Made by a program: the position numbers and the translations under genes. This document shows positions 5,588-6,275 of a DNA stretch of 6,275 nt, piece after piece. Source of the stretch: Candidatus Moraniibacteriota bacterium (GTDB lineage: Bacteria > Patescibacteriota > Minisyncoccia > Moranbacterales > UBA9337); contig JAGYNK010000055.1 of NCBI GenBank assembly GCA_018400055.1, positions 1-6,275 of the forward strand, given 5' to 3'. The notes beneath the pieces were generated by a model. The model was not told the DNA's origin. It was given only the letters and a program-made list of their open reading frames with translations, and did not search any database. Positions within the stretch are counted from its first letter, which is position 1. Every line of letters starts with the position of its first letter.

Positions 5588-6130
5588 ATGTCAAAAATAA
5601 TTTTAGGTTTGGCGGGTGAAATTTCCAGCGGTAAAGGAACTGCGGCGAAATATTTAATAGAAAAGCATGGCGCTTCTTCTCATCGTTTTTCTACCATGTT
5701 GCGGGATATTTTAAACAGGCTGTACATAGAGCATAGCCGAGAAAATATGCAGAATCTTTCCACCGCGCTTAGGCAGAATTTTGGCGAGGATACTTTGGCG
5801 AAAGTTATTCTGGAAGATATAAAAAATGATAAGAATCAAATAATTGCGGTGGACGGAGTAAGAAGGCCGGAGGACATAAAATATTTGGCAGAACTCCCGG
5901 AATTTAAATTGGTTTTTATTAAGGCGGATATAGAAAAACGTTACGAGAGAATAATCAAGCGAGGAGAAAATCCGGACGAAAAAAATAAAACTTTTGAAGA
6001 ATTTAAAAAAGACAATCAAGGAGAGGCCGATGTAAAGATTAAAGAATTGGAAAGCCGGGCGGATATAATCATTAACAATAATGGCGGTCTGGAAGAATTA
6101 TATAAGCAGATTGACGAGATTGTGAAATAG
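5588..6130 (+). CDS. P-loop (deoxy)nucleoside monophosphate kinase-like protein, second paralogue
   Basis: This 180-residue soluble protein starts four bases after the dCMP deaminase stop, so translational coupling is likely; no separate Shine-Dalgarno is seen. It has a P-loop GEISSGKGT (10-18), with the GKGT ending familiar from adenylate-kinase-like enzymes, then HRFSTMLRDIL (32-42) at the expected acceptor site. VDGVRRPED (88-96), an arginine-bearing LID-like stretch KRYERIIKRGE (117-127) and ADIIINN (158-164) follow. DGVRxPE-type motifs also occur in archaeal UPF0200-like predicted nucleotide kinases. It aligns end to end with the first kinase: the P-loop, the FG.D.L segment near 65-70, the (N/D)G(I/V)R motif, the LID and the C-terminal AD(F/I)II strand all line up. 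Divergence is high enough that different specificities are plausible. A salvage role in phosphorylating dNMPs is inferred from fold and context; dephospho-CoA kinase-like activity is less likely. Confidence 0.75.
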   Translation: MSKIILGLAGEISSGKGTAAKYLIEKHGASSHRFSTMLRDILNRLYIEHSRENMQNLSTALRQNFGEDTLAKVILEDIKNDKNQIIAVDGVRRPEDIKYLAELPEFKLVFIKADIEKRYERIIKRGENPDEKNKTFEEFKKDNQGEADVKIKELESRADIIINNNGGLEELYKQIDEIVK

Positions 6131-6275
6131 TGAGAATAATGAAAATAATTTTAAATTTTGTCATGCTGAATTTATTTCAGCATCTAAAATAAACATAATA
6201 TGAATTAGATCCTGAAACAAGTTCAGGATGACATAAGAAATAAATCGCGGCTTTTTAACGCTATCAATAAAGATA
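6131..6275. other. Non-coding 3' end of the window
   Basis: Beyond the repeat pair I see no supported gene, RNA or promoter in these 145 bases. Short open frames on both strands encode LNLFQ-containing peptides, which are the usual by-product of translating this repeat. The last 40 bases contain no recognisable coding signature. Confidence 0.55.
6159..6233. repeat. Inverted pair of 28-bp palindromic repeats (REP/BIME-like)
   Basis: Two 28-base units, at 6159-6186 and 6206-6233 in opposite orientation, are separated by 19 bases and match at 24 of 28 positions. Each is itself a hairpin: ATGCTGAA (6163-6170) / TTCAGCAT (6176-6183) with loop TTTAT, and ATCCTGAA (6209-6216) / TTCAGGAT (6222-6229) with loop ACAAG. 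Two of the four differences are partners in the stem and preserve pairing; the other two are in the loop. Similar CTGAACTTGTTTCAG-type palindromes are dispersed in many bacterial genomes, from memory. The pair starts 28 bases after the last kinase stop and may protect or end that mRNA, although no T run follows either stem. Confidence 0.8.

Noticed and set aside
4371..6130. Calling either P-loop kinase dephospho-CoA kinase (CoaE).
   Set aside because: The fold is related, but FADPLK or DGVRRPED motifs, the paralogue pair and the dCMP deaminase neighbour favour nucleotide kinases. It remains an alternative.
6139..6192. Short + strand ORF encoding a peptide ending near VMLNLFQHLK.
   Set aside because: It is simply a translation of the palindromic repeat, a known source of spurious LNLFQ-type peptides, and has no ribosome-binding site or other coding support.
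6160..6274. Open minus-strand frame entering from the window edge and containing SYVILNLFQDL.
   Set aside because: The recognisable part is again the repeat read in another frame. The remaining dozen residues show no family signature, so a gene end cannot be supported.
1..6275. All seven stops are TAA or TAG, raising the idea of TGA reassignment.
   Set aside because: No in-frame TGA occurs within any gene, and seven stops in AT-rich DNA are too few to infer a changed code.

Overview
The window is a compact, AT-rich bacterial segment with every gene on the + strand. It holds the end of ribosomal protein L1, a three-gene ABC-2 transporter cassette, a three-gene deoxynucleotide-salvage cassette, and a closing pair of inverted palindromic repeats. 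Starts are all ATG, Shine-Dalgarno motifs are weak or absent, and stops are TAA or TAG only. Short proteins, short spacers and a fused transporter gene suit an uncultivated, reduced-genome lineage such as Patescibacteria/CPR (Parcubacteria-like). That placement is inference from style and gene content; no 16S or other phylogenetic marker beyond a 65-residue L1 tail is present.

Region 1 (1-358): the C-terminal part of L1 (rplA) ends inside a perfect 14-bp tandem duplication. A Rho-independent terminator follows, then a sigma70-like promoter whose expected start point lies almost on the next start codon.

Region 2 (359-4272): a GldA-like ABC ATPase is followed by a 765-residue protein that joins a GldF-type ABC-2 permease to a GldG-type auxiliary domain, then a small membrane-anchored DUF4340-family protein. 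This is the familiar GldA/GldF/GldG/DUF4340 neighbourhood in condensed form. The ATPase should drive the membrane protein, while the GldG and DUF4340 parts face outward. The substrate is unknown, and gliding should not be assumed from the family name. Spacers of 81 and 59 bases contain dyad symmetries, one of which could hide the only Shine-Dalgarno-like sequence of the DUF4340 gene.

Region 3 (4273-6130): after a spacer with a 14-bp stem-loop come a P-loop nucleoside/deoxynucleoside monophosphate kinase-like protein, a zinc-dependent dCMP deaminase, and a second kinase of the same fold, homologous to the first. The deaminase would make dUMP for thymidylate synthesis, and the kinases plausibly phosphorylate (d)NMPs, so the group reads as a salvage unit.

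Region 4 (6131-6275): no gene is supported. Two 28-bp palindromic units lie in inverted orientation, and they differ at paired stem positions in a compensatory way.

No tRNA, rRNA, CRISPR array, transposase or phage structural gene is visible. I see no wholly new system. The points most worth following are the condensed Gld-like transporter, the paralogous kinases around the dCMP deaminase, and the covarying repeat pair.
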